Shown here: positions 27,536 to 36,412 of the stretch, one piece after another
Position numbering within the stretch: position 1 is the first letter of the stretch
Layout: each line of letters starts with the position of its first letter
Assembly (NCBI RefSeq): GCF_016458825.1
Contig: NZ_CP066744.1
Span: 1,609,868-1,673,867 of the forward strand
Direction of reading: 5' to 3'
Length of the DNA stretch: 64,000 bases
From: Miniphocaeibacter halophilus
GTDB lineage: Bacteria; Bacillota; Clostridia; Tissierellales; Peptoniphilaceae
Program-made: the position numbers and the translations under genes
The notes under the pieces: generated by a model
What the model saw: only the letters and a program-made list of their open reading frames with translations
What the model was told of the DNA's origin: nothing
Database searches by the model: none

Positions 27536-28598
27536 AAAGAAAAATAATTCAATAAAAATATTTTTTAAAAAACTACCTTTACAGGACATACTTAGTTCTT
27601 TCTTAGCAATTTTATTAGCTTTTCTTGTTGGTTCATTTATAATTTATTTCATGGATTATTCTCCAATAAAAGCTTTTTCGGCATTATTTAAAGGTGCATT
27701 TGGAGATCAACGTGCTATTTTTAATACGATTGCTATGAGCATTCCCTTGATGTTTACAGGATTGGCAGTTGCTGTTGGTCAACAAGGAGGTATGTTAAAT
27801 ATAGGAGCGGAAGGACAGTTGTATATAGGAGCGATGGGATTTGTAATATTTACATTACTATTTCCTAATTTACCTAAAATAATAATGCTACCTATTGGAT
27901 TTTTTATTGGAATGTTGTGTGGTGGTTTATGGGGAGCGATACCGGGGTTATTAAAGGCGAAAAAAGGAATTAATGAGGTAATAGTATGTATTATGTTAAA
28001 CTATATAGCTACTCTCTTTACATCTTATTTAGTCAATGGACCTTTCAAAGGAGAAGGAATGGAAGCACATACTAATCCGATTCCAGCATCTGCACAAATA
28101 AATAGATATACTTCGGATAGTCTACTAGGAAATACAATAGTCATTGCACTAATAACCATTGTTTTGATCTATATTTTTTTATGGAAGACAAATATAGGAT
28201 ATAAAATTAGAACTGTTGGTAAGAATAGAACAGCAGCAGAGGCGGCAGGAATAAATGTAACATTTATAATTATTTTAACTATGTTTATTTGTGGTGCCAT
28301 GTCTTCATTGGCTGGTATAACGGAAATTAGTGGAAATATAGGTAGATTTAGAGAAAGTTTTTCTCCATCTTATGGATTTACAGGAATTGCAGTTTCTATA
28401 TTAGGTAGAAATCATCCAATAGCAATTATTTTTACTGCTTTGCTTTTTGGTATGTTAAACGCTGGTTCGATGTATATGTCTATGACAACTTCAATTTCAA
28501 CTAATATTACAATAGTAATACAAAGTTTAGTAATTATTTTTGTTGCTGCACCTAAATTATTTAGTTTGATTAAGACTGGAAAGCGGGTGAATATATAA
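27525..28598 (+). CDS. nucleoside ABC transporter permease 1
   Basis: A membrane permease of about 357 residues of the branched-chain/ribose (BPD_transp_2) type with about nine helices; GGMLNIGAEGQLYIGAM is the family signature. It overlaps the ATPase gene by 11 nt. AGGAG serves ATG 27525 or the adjacent GTG 27522; I prefer the ATG. It pairs with the next permease. Confidence 0.93.
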   Translation: MENKKKNNSIKIFFKKLPLQDILSSFLAILLAFLVGSFIIYFMDYSPIKAFSALFKGAFGDQRAIFNTIAMSIPLMFTGLAVAVGQQGGMLNIGAEGQLYIGAMGFVIFTLLFPNLPKIIMLPIGFFIGMLCGGLWGAIPGLLKAKKGINEVIVCIMLNYIATLFTSYLVNGPFKGEGMEAHTNPIPASAQINRYTSDSLLGNTIVIALITIVLIYIFLWKTNIGYKIRTVGKNRTAAEAAGINVTFIIILTMFICGAMSSLAGITEISGNIGRFRESFSPSYGFTGIAVSILGRNHPIAIIFTALLFGMLNAGSMYMSMTTSISTNITIVIQSLVIIFVAAPKLFSLIKTGKRVNI

Positions 28599-29497
28599 TG
28601 GTTATTATTGAAGATTTCTTAATTATTGTTCTTCAAGTTTTTGTACCTATTGCACTAGCAGCTTTAGCTGGAACAATATCAGAACGTGGGGGAATGATTA
28701 ACTTAGGGCTGGAAGGTATGATGTTAATGGGAGCTTTTGCTGGAGCAGCTGGTAGTTATTTTTTCAACAACCCATTTGTTGGTTTATTACTAGCAATGTT
28801 TGTAGGAGCTATGATGGGGTTACTACATGCATTTTTTTGCATAAAACTTAAAGCTCATCAATCAGTAATGGGAGTAGGAATAAATCTATTTGCAAGTGGA
28901 TTAACAGCAGTTTTATTAAAAATGATATGGAATAATGAAGGTATGAGTGTAAGTGTAAAAGTACTTCCTTCTGTTACTATACCAATACTAAACAAAATAC
29001 CAATTATAGGAGTTTTGTTTGATAATCAGTCTATTCACCTGTATCTTACAATTATTATAGGTATAGTAGCGTTTATTATTATTTATAAAACAAAAATAGG
29101 ATTAAGATATAGAGGAATAGGGGATTTTCCAAAATCTGTTGAAACAGCTGGTATAAATGTTGCTAAATATAAATATTGGTCAGTTATAATTAGTGGTATG
29201 ATAGCAGGAATAGCAGGATCTTATTTATCAATATCGCTAAATGATATTTTTGTTAAAGATATGGTTGCGGGTCGTGGTTTTATGGGGATGGCAGCCAATA
29301 TATTTGGAGGATGGAATCCAATTGGGTCGTTAATAGCGAGCTTGATATTTTCTATAGCACAAGCCTTCAGATTTTACTTGACAGATTTTAAAATACCAAA
29401 TCAATTTATAGAGATGCTCCCGTACATTGTTACATTAATTGTTTTAGTAGGAGCAAAATCTAAATCCCGATCCCCTGAAGCTTTAGGAAAAGAATAA
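28598..29497 (+). CDS. nucleoside ABC transporter permease 2
   Basis: A 299-residue second permease; RGGMINLGLEGMMLMGAFAG is the matching signature, here within the limit of family variation. It begins with a one-base overlap after permease 1 and ends the operon. Together with the lipoprotein and tandem ATPase it completes a nucleoside importer like Bmp-NupABC. No strong terminator follows. Confidence 0.93.
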   Translation: MVIIEDFLIIVLQVFVPIALAALAGTISERGGMINLGLEGMMLMGAFAGAAGSYFFNNPFVGLLLAMFVGAMMGLLHAFFCIKLKAHQSVMGVGINLFASGLTAVLLKMIWNNEGMSVSVKVLPSVTIPILNKIPIIGVLFDNQSIHLYLTIIIGIVAFIIIYKTKIGLRYRGIGDFPKSVETAGINVAKYKYWSVIISGMIAGIAGSYLSISLNDIFVKDMVAGRGFMGMAANIFGGWNPIGSLIASLIFSIAQAFRFYLTDFKIPNQFIEMLPYIVTLIVLVGAKSKSRSPEALGKE

Positions 29498-29561
29498 AAT
29501 ATTTATTGAATAAAAATTTACTAATATTATATTAATTATAATAAGTTTACAAAAAATGTGT

Positions 29562-29655
29562 ATGAAAAACTACTTGGATAAGCTAAGAGTTTAAATAGTT
29601 TTTTTAATTAGTGTTGATGAAAAGCTAGAAGTTTTTAATTTTCTTTCACCAACAC
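29562..29655. other. intergenic stretch with two imperfect inverted repeats
   Basis: Between the nucleoside operon and the IS remnant (29498-29691) I see no gene. AAAACTACTT near 29563 can pair imperfectly with AAATAGTTTT before a T-run (about 29605), a possible weak terminator. GTGTTG (29611-29616) and CAACAC (29650-29655), extended inward by TGAAA/TTTCA, form a second hairpin. Confidence 0.35.
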
Positions 29656-29727
29656 CATAAATTGTAGAACTAAAAAAAAATCAGCAATTGTTGTGAACCC
29701 ATAAACACAGACAAAAATAATATTTAA

Positions 29728-30156
29728 TTAGACGGATTGTAATCTGTATTTTACAGGTGACGGTCCGTTTAAATTTTTTTTAATCCTATCTTCATTATAC
29801 CATCTAATATATTCTTTTATTTCTTTAATCAATTTATCTGCTGATTCAAATTTTTCTCCATAGAACATTTCTTGCTTCATTATTCCAAAGAAATTTTCCA
29901 TAGGAGAATTATCCAGATAATTATCTTTTCTAGACATGCTTTGTATTATTCCATTTTCCTTCAGCTTTTTTACATAGGCTTTCATCTGATATGCCCAACC
30001 TTGGTCTGAATGAAATGTTCTTCTATACTTACAATCAGATGTTATTTTAATAGTTTCTTTCAGAGAAACCATTATATTCTCTGTTGATGGTCTTTCAGAT
30101 ATTCCATAGCTTAATATCTCCAAGTTACATAAGTAAATAAATGGATCAAAATACAA
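29728..30156 (-). pseudogene. IS3-family transposase OrfB, C-terminal fragment
   Basis: A 142-residue rve-type integrase core fragment. HSDQGWAYQMKAYVKKL holds the second Asp and DNSPMENFFGIMKQE the catalytic Glu; the end YIRWYNEDRIKKNL is the usual OrfB tail. The N-terminal part is in other frames upstream, so no active enzyme can be made. Confidence 0.85.
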
Positions 30157-30174
30157 CTTTTTAATTTGAGGATT

Positions 30175-30393
30175 TCAATTCTTGTCACGTTTATAGTATT
30201 TGAATTCTGTTGCGTCTGTGGTTATTTTTTGATGAATTATACTGGTGTTAAATCGTCTATTTAGTTTGTTTTTTGCTATTTTACCAACTTTACCTTTGTA
30301 TGAACTATATTTTCTACTTTTTCTAGTAAATGATATTACTTGAAGTTTAAGTTTTTGTACAAGTCTCTGTACCTTCTTTTTATTTATCTTCAA
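30175..30393 (-). pseudogene. IS3-family transposase OrfB, middle fragment
   Basis: A 72-residue open piece in a different frame from the C-terminal fragment. KKVQRLVQKLKLQ and TTDATEFKYY match the region leading to the first catalytic Asp. The preceding HTH_21-like part (ENFGYRRIYGELKKLGLKINKK) continues upstream to about 30480 before a further break, here abbreviated. Confidence 0.7.
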
Positions 30394-31204
30394 TCCTAGT
30401 TTTTTAAGTTCACCATAAATTCTTCTATATCCAAAGTTTTCATGTTTTTCTCTTATCGTTAAAATTTCTTTTTCTATTTTTTATCCAGACTATCTCTATT
30501 AAATCTTTTTTGCCAATACATATTATGTTGATTTGGGAAATTTAAGCACTGCAAGAATATCTTTTTATTAAAAGGATCCTCGGAGATTGTGTATTATTTT
30601 TATGATTTATTTTTTTGTCTTTCCTTTAGATGCAATCTCCTCAATTCTTTTAAATATTCATTCTCTACTTTCAGAGATAAAACTTGTTGTTCCAGTTCTT
30701 TGATTCTGTCAGCATCATTTTTATTTATCTGAGAAATTCTATTGTTTTTATTATTTTTAGATTTCATTTCAAAGTGTCTCCCTTGTTGTATTACAAGGTC
30801 TTCTTTTCCAAATTTTCTAAACTTTGATACCCAATTTGGAATTAATGAGAAATTGTCTATTCCAGATTTAATAGTAAGTTCTATATAAGTGATCTATGTT
30901 GTTAGGTAAGACTCTATCATATTTAATTTGAAATCTAAAGTATATTTATTATTATTTTTTCTTTTTATTAATAGGCTTTCTTCACCAAATTACATATATT
31001 TTTTAACCCAATCACGAACTGTTTCTTTATCGGGAATATTATATTTTTTAGTTAAATACTTGTATCTTCCCAAACCTGTAAATATTCCTTTACTACTTTT
31101 AGTTTAAATCCGAAACTATATTTTGCCATTGAAAAACCGACCTCCTAATCGTTAGATTTCTGATCTAACTTTTGGGGGTCGGTACACAAACGGGTGGTAG
31201 TGAT

Positions 31205-31862
31205 TTAATTTTCCTGAACAGAAGTTGCTTCTACTGCTTCTGTAGTTTCTTCTTCAATTTCGGTATTGGTATTTAAAGCTTCTTCAATCTTTTCTTCAAA
31301 ATAATCGTAATCTTTCATAGCCATAGCGGAATCAATAATCCTACCGTCTTTATCTAAAAAGAAGGTAGTTGGAAATGCTAAAATAGGGTAGCCTGTTTTT
31401 GCCATTTTCATCTGCTGCTATTTTAAAAGTATAGTTGTTTTTTTCTACAAAATCTTCTACTAATGGTTTTTCTTCTCCTATTGATATTCCAAGAACTACA
31501 ACTTCTTCTGGATAATCATCTTGAATTTTTTGCAAGTCAGGCATTTCCCTTTTACAAGGACTACACCATGTTGCCCAAAAGTTTAAAATTACAGCTTTAC
31601 CTTTAAAATCAGATAATTTAACAGTTTCTCCTGAAAGTAATTCTACTTCAAAGTCCGGTGCTAAGTTACCTATATCAAAACCTTCAGCATTTGGATCGGA
31701 AGTAGGTTCAGTTACATCTGTTTCTGTAGTAGAATCTGTAATATTTTGAGAAGTATCAGTAGATTCATTTGAACTGCTACTTGTCATTGTCTCGTTTTCT
31801 GAACACGAAGTTATTATAAATAATGATACAATAAGTAAAAAACTAAGTTTTATTTTTTTCAA
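31205..31862 (-). pseudogene. TlpA/ResA-like thioredoxin lipoprotein, frameshifted
   Basis: An extracytoplasmic thiol-disulfide protein. A TTG start (AGGAG and AAGGAAA upstream) leads into a lipoprotein signal ending ITSC, a Ser/Thr-rich linker, and a thioredoxin fold with WATWCSPCKREMP. After KIAADENGK the frame is lost. The remainder (TGYPILAFPTTFFLDKDGRI) continues in another frame. Removing one A from the five at minus-strand 31397-31401 restores about 218 residues with a Glu/Thr-rich tail. It overlaps the polyferredoxin gene upstream. The break could be a homopolymer sequencing error. Confidence 0.85.
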
Positions 31863-32697
31863 TTTCCTTTTCTCCTCTAATCTTTATCTTTTTCCAATGT
31901 ATTGCATTAGTAGGGCAAGAATTTATACAATCACCACAATTAATACATTCGTGATCATTAACCTTCTTTACATCCATTTTACATACCTTAATACATTTGT
32001 TACAGTTAATACATCTTTTTTCATTAACTGTAATTCCAAATACAGAATATTTATTGAAAAAAGAATAAATCGCACCTAAAGGGCAGATAAATTTACAAAA
32101 GCCTCTATAAATAAATACAGCTAGGATTATTATAAACAATAATAAGAAAATTTTCCAATTAAATAATTTTCCAACTATATTATCAAATTTATTTCCAAAT
32201 ACTACTAAAGGAATTCCGGCTTCTAAAGTACCTGCAGGACATATATATTTACAAAAAGTCGGAGCTAAAAGTACCACAGGTAAAATAAGAATAAATACTA
32301 CCAGTAAGATATACTTCAAATAGGATAATTTTCTAGTAATACTATTTTTTTTAATTTTTGGTGTTGGTATTTTATATAATAATTCTTGTATAAGACCAAA
32401 AGGACATAAAAATCCACAAATTAATCTGCCAAAAAGTCCTCCAAATATTAATAGTGTTCCAACAATATAAAATGGTAGTTTGTTAGGAATTTGTGTAATG
32501 GCAAATTGTAAACTACCTAGGGGGCAGGCTGCTATTGCCCCGGGACATGAATAACAATTAAGTCCGGGAACACATAATCCCTTAGTTTTATTTTGGTTGA
32601 TTGTTTGATTTGTAAAATTAACTAAATCTGAATTATATAATAAGGCAGTAAAAAGTTGAAATATTTTTCTTTTTATAGGTAATTTTAATTTAGCCAA
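31843..32697 (-). CDS. 4Fe-4S membrane protein (NapH/CcoG-like polyferredoxin)
   Basis: A 284-residue membrane electron carrier. CVPGLNCYSCPGAIAACPLG near the N-terminus, two FxCPxG motifs (CGFLCPFG; CKFICPLGAI) between about five helices, and two C-terminal ferredoxin motifs (CINCNKCIKVCK and CINCGDCINSCP) are visible. The start is TTG with GGAGTG upstream, overlapping the stop of a small CXXC gene by 8 nt. With the TlpA-like lipoprotein it probably moves electrons across the membrane to or from surface thiols (inference). Confidence 0.9.
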   Translation of the reverse strand: MAKLKLPIKRKIFQLFTALLYNSDLVNFTNQTINQNKTKGLCVPGLNCYSCPGAIAACPLGSLQFAITQIPNKLPFYIVGTLLIFGGLFGRLICGFLCPFGLIQELLYKIPTPKIKKNSITRKLSYLKYILLVVFILILPVVLLAPTFCKYICPAGTLEAGIPLVVFGNKFDNIVGKLFNWKIFLLLFIIILAVFIYRGFCKFICPLGAIYSFFNKYSVFGITVNEKRCINCNKCIKVCKMDVKKVNDHECINCGDCINSCPTNAIHWKKIKIRGEKEIEKNKT

Positions 32698-32830
32698 TGC
32701 CGATACACTCCAAACATATGTAGATTGCTTTCATTAATGTATCTTGATAATCGTTTTGTTTTATACCTATTATTATAAAAAGTACACCTATTAATAATAT
32801 GGAAATGTTAATATATTTTTTAGTTTTCAT
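32690..32830 (-). CDS. 46-residue CXXC membrane peptide, CD1871A-like
   Basis: A small gene with GAGGAG upstream of ATG 32830. The product has Lys-rich MKTKKYIN, one membrane helix (ISILLIGVLFIIIG), and ends YICLECIGIG with Cys39 and Cys42. This matches the CD1871A family of CXXC proteins found beside TlpA-like and 4Fe-4S genes in Firmicutes. Its stop overlaps the TTG start of the polyferredoxin gene, so the three genes form one operon. It may pass electrons between the other two (inference). Confidence 0.8.
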   Translation of the reverse strand: MKTKKYINISILLIGVLFIIIGIKQNDYQDTLMKAIYICLECIGIG

Positions 32831-32891
32831 ATTTTTCTCCTCGTATAATTTATATTAACAGAAAAGAGATAATATTAAAATGTTACTTAAT

Positions 32892-32926
32892 ATAAAATAA
32901 AAAAAGAAGGCTTAAATAAGCCTTCT
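32892..32926 (-). terminator. terminator of hsp20
   Basis: AGAAGGCTTA (32905-32914) and TAAGCCTTCT (32917-32926) form a near-perfect palindrome; on the minus strand a long T-run follows. Confidence 0.88.
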
Positions 32927-32954
32927 GGGAGGATGCAATCCATTTTCATGGATA

Positions 32955-33401
32955 TTAATCAATTTCAATTTCTTTTGTCTTGTTATTATTTTTACGTTTA
33001 GGAATTTTTATTTCCAAAACTCCATTATCTAATTTTGCTTTTAGATTTTCTTCATCTATATTGTCAAAATACATTGATCTGCTCATAGAAGAAGTTTTTC
33101 TTTCTTTATGGATATAATTTTTCTTTTCATCGGATTTATCAATTTCCTCATCTTTATTTACAGAAATTGTTAATCTTCCATCGTCAAGTTTAATATTAAT
33201 TTCTTTTTTGTCATAACCAGGTAAGTCTGCCTCTACTAAATATTCATCTTCTAAATCTTGAATATCAACCTTGAACAAAGGTTCATTGTTGAATTTAGTT
33301 GGTAAAGTACCTTCATTAAAAAATTGATCCATTAGGTCGTAAAAGTCATCGAATTGGTTTCTTAATCCAGTATATCTTCTAGGTGTAATTTTGTTTAACA
33401 T
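32955..33401 (-). CDS. small heat shock protein Hsp20 (alpha-crystallin family)
   Basis: A 148-residue holdase chaperone. After a short N-terminal arm (DDFYDLMDQFFNEG), the alpha-crystallin domain runs from about residue 42 to 135, with VEADLPGYDKKEINI, LDNGVLEIKIPK and a C-terminal Lys-rich tail. The ATG at 33401 has AAGGAG 8 nt upstream; the GTG nine bases earlier is part of that ribosome site. It stands alone under a sigma-A promoter overlapped by a CIRCE-like element. Confidence 0.95.
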   Translation of the reverse strand: MLNKITPRRYTGLRNQFDDFYDLMDQFFNEGTLPTKFNNEPLFKVDIQDLEDEYLVEADLPGYDKKEINIKLDDGRLTISVNKDEEIDKSDEKKNYIHKERKTSSMSRSMYFDNIDEENLKAKLDNGVLEIKIPKRKNNNKTKEIEID

Positions 33402-33427
33402 AATAATCACTCCTTAAAAAGTTCAAT

Positions 33428-33497
33428 TTAGCACTACACCATATTAAGTGCTATCCCTTTACATCTTTATCATACATCAAAAGTCAAAGAAAGTCAA
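33428..33497 (-). promoter_or_regulatory. hsp20 promoter with CIRCE-like HrcA operator
   Basis: On the minus strand TTGACT (33497-33492), 17 nt and TATGAT (33474-33469) form the promoter. Downstream, TTAGCACT (33428-33435) and AGTGCTAT (33447-33454) with an 11-nt centre match CIRCE (TTAGCACTC-N9-GAGTGCTAA) except for the innermost and last bases. HrcA control is therefore likely. Confidence 0.82.
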
Positions 33498-33514
33498 GGG
33501 CTAATATAAAATCA

Positions 33515-33547
33515 TAAAAAAGAGCAGAATTTTTAAATTCTACTCTA
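33515..33547 (-). terminator. terminator of the SDR gene
   Basis: AGAGCAGAATT pairs with AATTCTACTCT (one mismatch) and is followed on the minus strand by a T-run. Confidence 0.82.
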
Positions 33548-33562
33548 AAAAATAATTTATTT

Positions 33563-34330
33563 TTAATAAGCTGTCCATCCGGCGTCAACTGCTATTGCTT
33601 GACCGTTTATAAAGCCGGAATCATCAGAAGCTAGGAAAACAGCAACTTTAGCAATTTCTTCCGGTTTTCCGGATCTTGGATTTGTTGCCATAGTAGCAGG
33701 TAGTATTACTTCTCTAGATTCTTTGTCGATATTTTGCATATAAGCACCTTTGGCTATATCTGTTTCAACTCCACCTGGACATATAGCATTACATCTAATA
33801 TTCTTTTTAGTATAAATATAGGCAGTGTTTTTTGTAAGTCCTATTACGGCATGTTTAGATGCTGTGTAAATTGAACCACCTCTGGCACCGTTTAAACCTC
33901 CTACAGAAGCAATGTTTATTATATTTCCAAAACCTTGTTTTTCAAAAATTTTGATTGCTTCCCTTGATGTATAAAAAGGAGTAAAGGTATTAAGTTGGAA
34001 AATATTTTTAAGTGCTTCATCATCAAAATTTCCAACTCCTGCAAAATTATCCATTATACCTGCATTATTTACAAGAATATCTAGTTTGCCTTCTTTATCA
34101 GCAACTTCCTCTATTACTTTGGCAGCAGCTTCTAAATCCATTAAATCCCTTCCTACAGGAATAATTTCACCCTCATAGCTTTCAGTTTGTTTCTTTAATT
34201 CATCTAGTTTCTCAACTCTTCTTGCTACAGCGTATACCTTAGCACCTTCTTTTGCAAATTCTGTTGCAATAGCCTTTCCCATTCCTGAACTTGCTCCAGT
34301 TACAATAGCAATTTTATCTTTAAGTTTCAT
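33563..34330 (-). CDS. SDR-family NAD(P)-dependent oxidoreductase
   Basis: A 255-residue classical short-chain dehydrogenase. TGASSGMGKAIA binds the nucleotide, NNAG is the structural motif, and catalytic Ser, Tyr and Lys lie in ASVGGLNG and YTASKHAV. An Arg-Arg pair after the second strand (VARRVEKL) hints at NADP(H). AGGAGG precedes the ATG. Single gene with its own terminator. FabG-like in style, but the substrate cannot be deduced. Confidence 0.9.
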   Translation of the reverse strand: MKLKDKIAIVTGASSGMGKAIATEFAKEGAKVYAVARRVEKLDELKKQTESYEGEIIPVGRDLMDLEAAAKVIEEVADKEGKLDILVNNAGIMDNFAGVGNFDDEALKNIFQLNTFTPFYTSREAIKIFEKQGFGNIINIASVGGLNGARGGSIYTASKHAVIGLTKNTAYIYTKKNIRCNAICPGGVETDIAKGAYMQNIDKESREVILPATMATNPRSGKPEEIAKVAVFLASDDSGFINGQAIAVDAGWTAY

Positions 34331-34465
34331 GGTATTCCTCCTTGTATAATTGTTTGTCTATTCTAGTTACTGTAATAAGGTTCTACCCTAAAAAGTAAAT
34401 AATTAATCTATTTTCAATAAAAACTTTTACTTTATAATAACTTTAATACAAATAATCATAAATTT

Positions 34466-34966
34466 TCAATAAAAATATTTTTTTATAATTTTTAATAGGA
34501 TAGGAACAATTATTAAGTAGATAACAATATTTCCTATAGCATGAAGTAGATTAAAGGGCATATCGGCAAGTAAATAAACCCAATAGCTTTTAAAATTACT
34601 AAACATAGATGAAATTAAAAGGGAATAAACAAGGCCGAATATAAAACCTGAAAAAAAGCTGTAAATAGCTTGTAAAAGTATGCTTTTTTTAAAGTTATTA
34701 AATTTTTTTAATATAACTGCTATTAAAATAATTACAGTGTAGCAAATTATTTGGTAAATAGTCCAAATTCCAAAGCCTAAGTATAAATTAGAAATAAATA
34801 TTACCAAAGTATTTACTAGAATTGCGTCAATAAAGGAAAAATATATTGCTGTAAATATAATTATTGTTGTTACCGGCTGTATATTTGGTAAAAATTGAAA
34901 GAAAATTCTTCCGGCAATAGTAGCAGCTGATAATAATGAAAGGAAGGTTAATTTCCTATTACTCAT
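34466..34966 (-). CDS. ECF transporter S component
   Basis: A membrane protein of about 166 residues with five to six helices, of the energy-coupling-factor substrate-binding type. The N-terminal SLLSAATIAGRIFF matches the helix that contacts the ECF module, and a late DMPFNLLHAIGNIVIY segment is typical. The ATG overlaps the stop of the DUF4430 lipoprotein gene, and no clear ribosome site is seen, so translation is probably coupled. S components paired with DUF4430 lipoproteins are often predicted for cobalamin; the ECF ATPases are not in this window. Confidence 0.82.
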   Translation of the reverse strand: MSNRKLTFLSLLSAATIAGRIFFQFLPNIQPVTTIIIFTAIYFSFIDAILVNTLVIFISNLYLGFGIWTIYQIICYTVIILIAVILKKFNNFKKSILLQAIYSFFSGFIFGLVYSLLISSMFSNFKSYWVYLLADMPFNLLHAIGNIVIYLIIVPILLKIIKKYFY

Positions 34967-35357
34967 TTTCAAATTTTTCTAAAGAGAAAACTATAGTATC
35001 TTTATTTTTTAATATATATTCACCTGCTCCTGTAGTAGCATATTCATTATTTACTGTATAGGTCCAATACTTTCCTTCGTTTTCATCTTGTTCTCTACCG
35101 TTAATTGAGGTAATAAATCCATCTGATTCAACTATTTCAAAATTATCCTTTAATAAAGAAAGTAGATTCTTATCCTCTGTAGTTTCAATTTCTTCATTAG
35201 CAAATTCTTGCTTATCTTCTTCTAAAATAATATTTACTGTAATAGTATTATTTTCAGTTGGAATATTAGTTTCCTTTTCTGTATTTGTTTTAGTAGAACA
35301 AGCTACTAGTGAAAATACTAATAATAATGATATTACTAAAAATTTAATCTTTTTCAT
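34959..35357 (-). CDS. DUF4430 lipoprotein (transcobalamin-like fold)
   Basis: A 132-residue lipoprotein: signal peptide ending LVAC, then a single DUF4430 domain with NGREQDENEGKYWTYTVN and TTGAGEYILKNKDTIVFS. This domain resembles the C-terminal domain of transcobalamin/intrinsic factor. GGAGG precedes the ATG. It is translationally coupled to the ECF S component and diverges from metF-metH, whose product needs B12, so a role in capturing a corrinoid is plausible but inferred. Confidence 0.87.
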   Translation of the reverse strand: MKKIKFLVISLLLVFSLVACSTKTNTEKETNIPTENNTITVNIILEEDKQEFANEEIETTEDKNLLSLLKDNFEIVESDGFITSINGREQDENEGKYWTYTVNNEYATTGAGEYILKNKDTIVFSLEKFENE

Positions 35358-35475
35358 AATGCCTCCTAATTTTTATATTAATTTTATTATAACAGAAAGA
35401 GTATGATATAAAAATTATAAAATTTACATTGCTAATTATTGCTTTTAACTATATCTAACCATAAATTAATAGTAA

Positions 35476-35504
35476 TTGTTCATAACAAAACACTGTGTTA
35501 CTAT
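35476..35504 (+). promoter_or_regulatory. promoter of the metF operon
   Basis: TTGTTC, a 17-nt spacer and TACTAT with TGT in front (extended -10). No B12, SAM or T-box-like leader fits in the 40 nt between it and metF. Confidence 0.5.
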
Positions 35505-35542
35505 AAAGTAAATGAATTTCAATAAAATTACTGGGGGTATTT

Positions 35543-36412
35543 ATGAAAATTATAGATTTATTTAAAGAAGGTAAGCAGGTTATTTCTTATGAGGTTTTTC
35601 CGCCAAAAACAAGTGCAGGTATAGAATCGGTAAAAGTTGCTACAGAGGAAATAGCAAAGTTAAATCCTGGTTTTATTAGTGTTACCTATGGAGCTAGTGG
35701 AGGAACCAGTGACTATACTGTTGATATTGCTTCTAATATTCAAAAAGCCTACAATGTAACTTCCTTAGCACATTTAACCTGTGTTACATCTAATAAGGAA
35801 ACAATTATCAATCAACTAGAAAAATTAAGAGACAATAATATTGAAAATATTCTTGCACTAAGAGGGGATTTACCTGAGGATATGGAAAAGTTTCGCAGTA
35901 GAGATTATAATTATGCTAGTGATTTAATGAAGGATATTAATAGTTTCGGTGATTTTTGCATAGGAGGGGCATGCTATCCTGAAGGTCATGTGGAATCGGA
36001 ACGTTTAATTGATGATATTGAAACTTTAAAGAACAAGGTTAATATGGGGTGTGAGTTTTTTATTACACAAATGTTTTTTGATAATAATATTTTGTATAAT
36101 TTCTTATATAAATTAAGGGATGCTGGTATATCAGTTCCTGTAATAGCAGGAATTATGCCGGTTACAAATCCAAAACAAATAAAAAGAATAACTGAACTTT
36201 CAGGAACTCACTTACCTCAAAGATTTAAAACCATAGTAGATAAATTTGGACATAATCCAAAGGCAATGGCACAAGCTGGAATAGCCTATGCAACTGAACA
36301 GATTATTGACCTATATGCAAATGGAGTTAATGGAATTCATGTTTATACTATGAATAAACCTGAAATAGCAAGAAGAATAAATAATAATTTATCGGAGATT
36401 GTAAATAATTAA
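35543..36412 (+). CDS. metF: methylenetetrahydrofolate reductase MetF
   Basis: A 289-residue flavoprotein TIM barrel that reduces 5,10-methylene-THF to 5-methyl-THF, the methyl donor for MetH. SYEVFPPKT is the N-terminal catalytic-Glu strand, HLTCVTSN and LALRGDLP follow, and FITQMFFDN lies in the later barrel. GGGGG precedes the ATG. Its stop overlaps the next start (TAATG). Confidence 0.96.
   Translation: MKIIDLFKEGKQVISYEVFPPKTSAGIESVKVATEEIAKLNPGFISVTYGASGGTSDYTVDIASNIQKAYNVTSLAHLTCVTSNKETIINQLEKLRDNNIENILALRGDLPEDMEKFRSRDYNYASDLMKDINSFGDFCIGGACYPEGHVESERLIDDIETLKNKVNMGCEFFITQMFFDNNILYNFLYKLRDAGISVPVIAGIMPVTNPKQIKRITELSGTHLPQRFKTIVDKFGHNPKAMAQAGIAYATEQIIDLYANGVNGIHVYTMNKPEIARRINNNLSEIVNN

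Larger units (their letters stand above)
29692..31188 (-). mobile_element. decayed IS3-family (IS150-like) insertion sequence
   Basis: On the minus strand, a short OrfA start (MAKYSFGFKLKVVKEYLQ, ATG at 31129 with GGAGG) is followed by frame breaks and an HTH-like stretch (KKYNIPDKETVRDWVKKY) in another frame. OrfB survives as pieces: 30175-30393 (TTDATEFKYYKR, first catalytic Asp) and 29728-30156 (HSDQGWAYQ and NSPMENFFG, second Asp and Glu). At least four frame disruptions are visible. Probable ends begin TGTGAACCC (29692) and, on the other strand, TGTGTACCG (ending 31188), a weak inverted repeat. No clear target duplication was found. Confidence 0.82.

Noticed and set aside
29686-31192. 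Target-site duplication around the IS remnant
   Set aside because: The 3-bp flanks outside the proposed ends (TGT and AAC) do not match; ends are approximate or the element is rearranged.
35358-35542. Cobalamin or SAM riboswitch between the ECF/DUF4430 genes and metF
   Set aside because: Only 185 nt shared by two divergent promoters and no B12-box or SAM-type stems were seen.
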